This document shows, in pieces, positions 62,381 through 64,000 of a stretch of 64,000 nucleotides of DNA. Within the stretch, counting starts at the first letter, position 1; each line of letters starts with the position of its first letter. Made by a program: the position numbers and the translations under genes. The notes beneath the pieces are model-generated. The model saw only the letters and a list, made by a program, of their open reading frames with translations. It was not told the origin of the DNA and made no database searches. The stretch covers positions 310,001 through 374,000 of the forward strand of contig KI911459.1 of NCBI GenBank assembly GCA_000514715.1, written 5' to 3'. The stretch is from Streptomyces sp. CNH099. GTDB lineage: Bacteria > Actinomycetota > Actinomycetes > Streptomycetales > Streptomycetaceae.

Positions 62381-62947
62381 GTGGCCACCACGAACGACCT
62401 CAAGAACGGCTTGGTGCTCAAGCTCGACGGCGACCAGCTCTGGTCCGTCGTCGAGTTCCAGCACGTCAAGCCCGGCAAGGGCCCTGCATTCGTCCGTACG
62501 AAGCTGAAGAACGTGCTCTCCGGCAAGACCGTCGACAAGACGTTCAACGCCGGGGTGAAGGTCGAGACGGCCACCGTCGACCGAAGGGACATGCAGTTCT
62601 CGTACAAGGACGGCGAGTACTTCGTCTTCATGGACATGGAGACGTACGACCAGCTGCACGTCGACCCCAAGACCGTCGGCGACACCGCCAACTACCTGCT
62701 GGAGGGCTTCGACACGACCGTGGCGCTGCACGAGGGCACGCCGCTGTACGTCGAGCTGCCCGCGGCCGTCGAGCTGACCGTCGCCCAGACCGACCCGGGC
62801 GTGCAGGGCGACCGCTCCACCGGCGGCACCAAGCCGGCCGAGCTGGAGACGGGCTTCTCCATCCAGGTCCCGCTGTTCATCTCCACCGGCGAGAAGATCA
62901 AGGTCGACACCCGCTCCGGCGAGTACCTCGGCCGCGTGAGCGGCTGA
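62381..62947 (+). CDS. efp: Translation elongation factor P
   Basis: A 188-residue factor that relieves ribosome stalling at proline runs. HVKPGKGPAFVRTKLKN contains the tip lysine K33 of the loop that reaches the peptidyl-transferase centre, and the three domains are normal (EGFDTTVALHEGTPLYVELP, then TGFSIQVPLFISTGEKIKVD). CAGGAG precedes the GTG start. nusB starts 1 nt after its stop. Confidence 0.97.
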   Translation: MATTNDLKNGLVLKLDGDQLWSVVEFQHVKPGKGPAFVRTKLKNVLSGKTVDKTFNAGVKVETATVDRRDMQFSYKDGEYFVFMDMETYDQLHVDPKTVGDTANYLLEGFDTTVALHEGTPLYVELPAAVELTVAQTDPGVQGDRSTGGTKPAELETGFSIQVPLFISTGEKIKVDTRSGEYLGRVSG

Positions 62948-62948
62948 C

Positions 62949-63413
62949 GTGGCCGCACGGAACACGGCTCGCAAGCGCGCGTTCCAGATCATCTTCGAGT
63001 CCGACCAGCGCGGCGCGCCGGCGGGGCAGGTGCTGCAGGACTGGATCCGGCTGGGCCTGACCGATCCCCGCCAGCCGCCGGTCGGCGACTTCACGCGGCG
63101 GCTCGTCGAGGGTTACGCGGAGCACTCCGCCCGCATCGACGAGCTGCTCGGTTCGTACGCGGTCGGCTGGACCCTGGACCGGATGCCGGTCGTGGACCGC
63201 AGCATCCTGCGGCTGGGGGCGTACGAGCTGATCTGGGAGGACGAGACCCCGGACGCGGTGGCGATCGACGAGGCGGTGCAGCTGACGAAGGAGTTCTCCA
63301 CGGACGACTCGCCCGGCTTCGTCAACGGGCTGCTGGGGCGGCTGCAGGAGCTGAAGCCGCGGCTGCGCCGGGACGGCGGGCCGGCCGGCGAGGCCGCCCC
63401 GGAGACGGACTAG
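62949..63413 (+). CDS. nusB: Transcription antitermination factor NusB
   Basis: A 154-residue all-helical NusB protein that binds boxA RNA with S10 during rRNA transcription. AARNTARKRAFQIIFESDQRG is the N-terminal arginine-rich boxA region; DRMPVVDRSILRLGAYELIW and AIDEAVQLTKEFSTDDSPGFVNGLLGRL are the family signatures. GTG start. Confidence 0.95.
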   Translation: MAARNTARKRAFQIIFESDQRGAPAGQVLQDWIRLGLTDPRQPPVGDFTRRLVEGYAEHSARIDELLGSYAVGWTLDRMPVVDRSILRLGAYELIWEDETPDAVAIDEAVQLTKEFSTDDSPGFVNGLLGRLQELKPRLRRDGGPAGEAAPETD

Positions 63414-63441
63414 CCGGCCCGCCTCGCCCCGCCACGTACAC

Positions 63442-63490
63442 CGCCGACGGCGGAGCGGGCCCCGCCCCGGGGCCCGCTCCGCCGACGGCG
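63442..63490. terminator. Very long hairpin between nusB and bldD
   Basis: Two 23-base arms (63442-63464 and 63468-63490) pair with a single mismatch around a 3-nt loop. It lies 28 nt after nusB and 26 nt beyond the bldD stop, so it can end both convergent transcripts. Confidence 0.8.
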
Positions 63491-63516
63491 GCACGTTTCT
63501 GCTGGTGGGGTGCGGG

Positions 63517-64000
63517 TCAGGCGTCCTCGTGGACCACGACCGCACGGCGGGCGTCGGCGTCCAGGACGCCCCAGCCGATCAGCTGCTCGGTCAGCACCGA
63601 CGGCGACTGGTCGTAGATCACCGCGAGCGTGCGCAGGTCGTCCTGGCGGATCGAGAGGACCTTGCCGTTGTAGTCCCCGCGCTGGCTCTGGATCGTCGCC
63701 GCGTAACGCTGCAGGGGGCCCGCCTTCTCGGCGGGGATCTGGGCCAGGCGCTCCAGGTCCAGCACGAGCTTCGGCGGCGGCTCCGCCGCCCCGCCGGGCG
63801 CCGAACCCGGGAGAAGCTCCTGCACCGGCACCCCGTAGAAGTCCGCCAGCTCCGCCAGGCGCTGCACGGTGACCGCACGGTCCCCGCGCTCGTACGACCC
63901 GACGACGACGGCCTTCCAGCGCCCCTGGGACTTCTCCTCCACGCCGTGCAGTGAGAGGCCCTGCTGGGTACGGATGCCCCGGAGCTTGGCCCCGAGCTGT
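63517..64000 (-). CDS. bldD: Developmental master regulator BldD, N-terminus beyond the window
   Basis: Reading the minus strand from the window edge gives QLGAKLRGIRTQQGLSLHGVEEKSQG and continues to VVVHEDA; about 7 N-terminal residues are missing. The N-terminal helix-turn-helix is followed by a C-terminal domain with RGDYNGKVLSIRQDD, the RGD-X8-RQDD cyclic di-GMP signature. In Streptomyces BldD bound to c-di-GMP dimerises and represses sporulation genes. The sequence is almost the same as that of S. coelicolor BldD as I remember it. Confidence 0.97.
   Translation of the reverse strand, partial: QLGAKLRGIRTQQGLSLHGVEEKSQGRWKAVVVGSYERGDRAVTVQRLAELADFYGVPVQELLPGSAPGGAAEPPPKLVLDLERLAQIPAEKAGPLQRYAATIQSQRGDYNGKVLSIRQDDLRTLAVIYDQSPSVLTEQLIGWGVLDADARRAVVVHEDA

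Overview
The window is a very GC-rich piece of an actinobacterial chromosome, almost certainly from Streptomyces or a close relative. The evidence is the presence of SsgB (13143-13556) and BldD (63517 to the window end), both close to my memory of the Streptomyces proteins, together with GTG and TTG starts, long GC-rich hairpin terminators and a phosphatidylinositol mannoside (PIM) operon. From memory, the order from bldD back to ssgB matches the S. coelicolor block around SCO1489-SCO1541, here running in reverse. I see no insertion sequence, prophage, CRISPR array, rRNA or biosynthetic gene cluster.

Left part (1-16.4 kb), the more variable section: the end of a TrmH-type RNA methyltransferase, a membrane-anchored Ser/Thr kinase, small hypothetical proteins, a phosphotransferase, a TFIIB-type zinc protein, a secreted alpha-lytic-type protease, an Eis-like acetyltransferase, pabB-pabC for p-aminobenzoate, a tandem GNAT protein, a DsbA-like protein, a CGNR regulator, ssgB and a DnaQ-type exonuclease. 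Six tRNA genes lie here: Val(GAC) twice, Cys, Gly, and Val(CAC) twice.

Middle part (16.5-49.5 kb), mostly conserved housekeeping genes: thrS, a HIT protein, a divergent MocR regulator and Cys/Met-type PLP enzyme, a large membrane protein, an EF-G-like GTPase, the PIM operon (PIP synthase, acyltransferase, PimA-like mannosyltransferase, LemA-like protein), pdxS-pdxT, a YebC-family gene, ruvC-ruvA-ruvB, yajC-secD-secF, apt, relA, a DUF349 protein, a peptidylprolyl isomerase, an MBL hydrolase, hisS, a VKOR protein, rarA and rpsD.

Right part (49.7-64 kb): two small envelope-type proteins, alaS, ruvX, mltG, and the shikimate run aroE-aroC-aroK-aroB-aroQ with 4-nt overlaps from aroC onward. It ends with a small secreted protein, a P-loop kinase-like protein, an M24 peptidase homologue, efp, nusB and, convergent across a very long hairpin, bldD.

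I did not find a clearly new multi-gene system. The most interesting signals are regulatory: an iron-box-like palindrome just before rpsD, a perfect 14-bp LacI-type palindrome before the protease, a repeated -10-plus-6-nt leaderless start signature, the MocR divergon, and a repeat array between ruvA and ruvB. An M24 peptidase homologue with substituted metal ligands also stands out. All functional calls are by reading motifs and memory of families; no database search was run.
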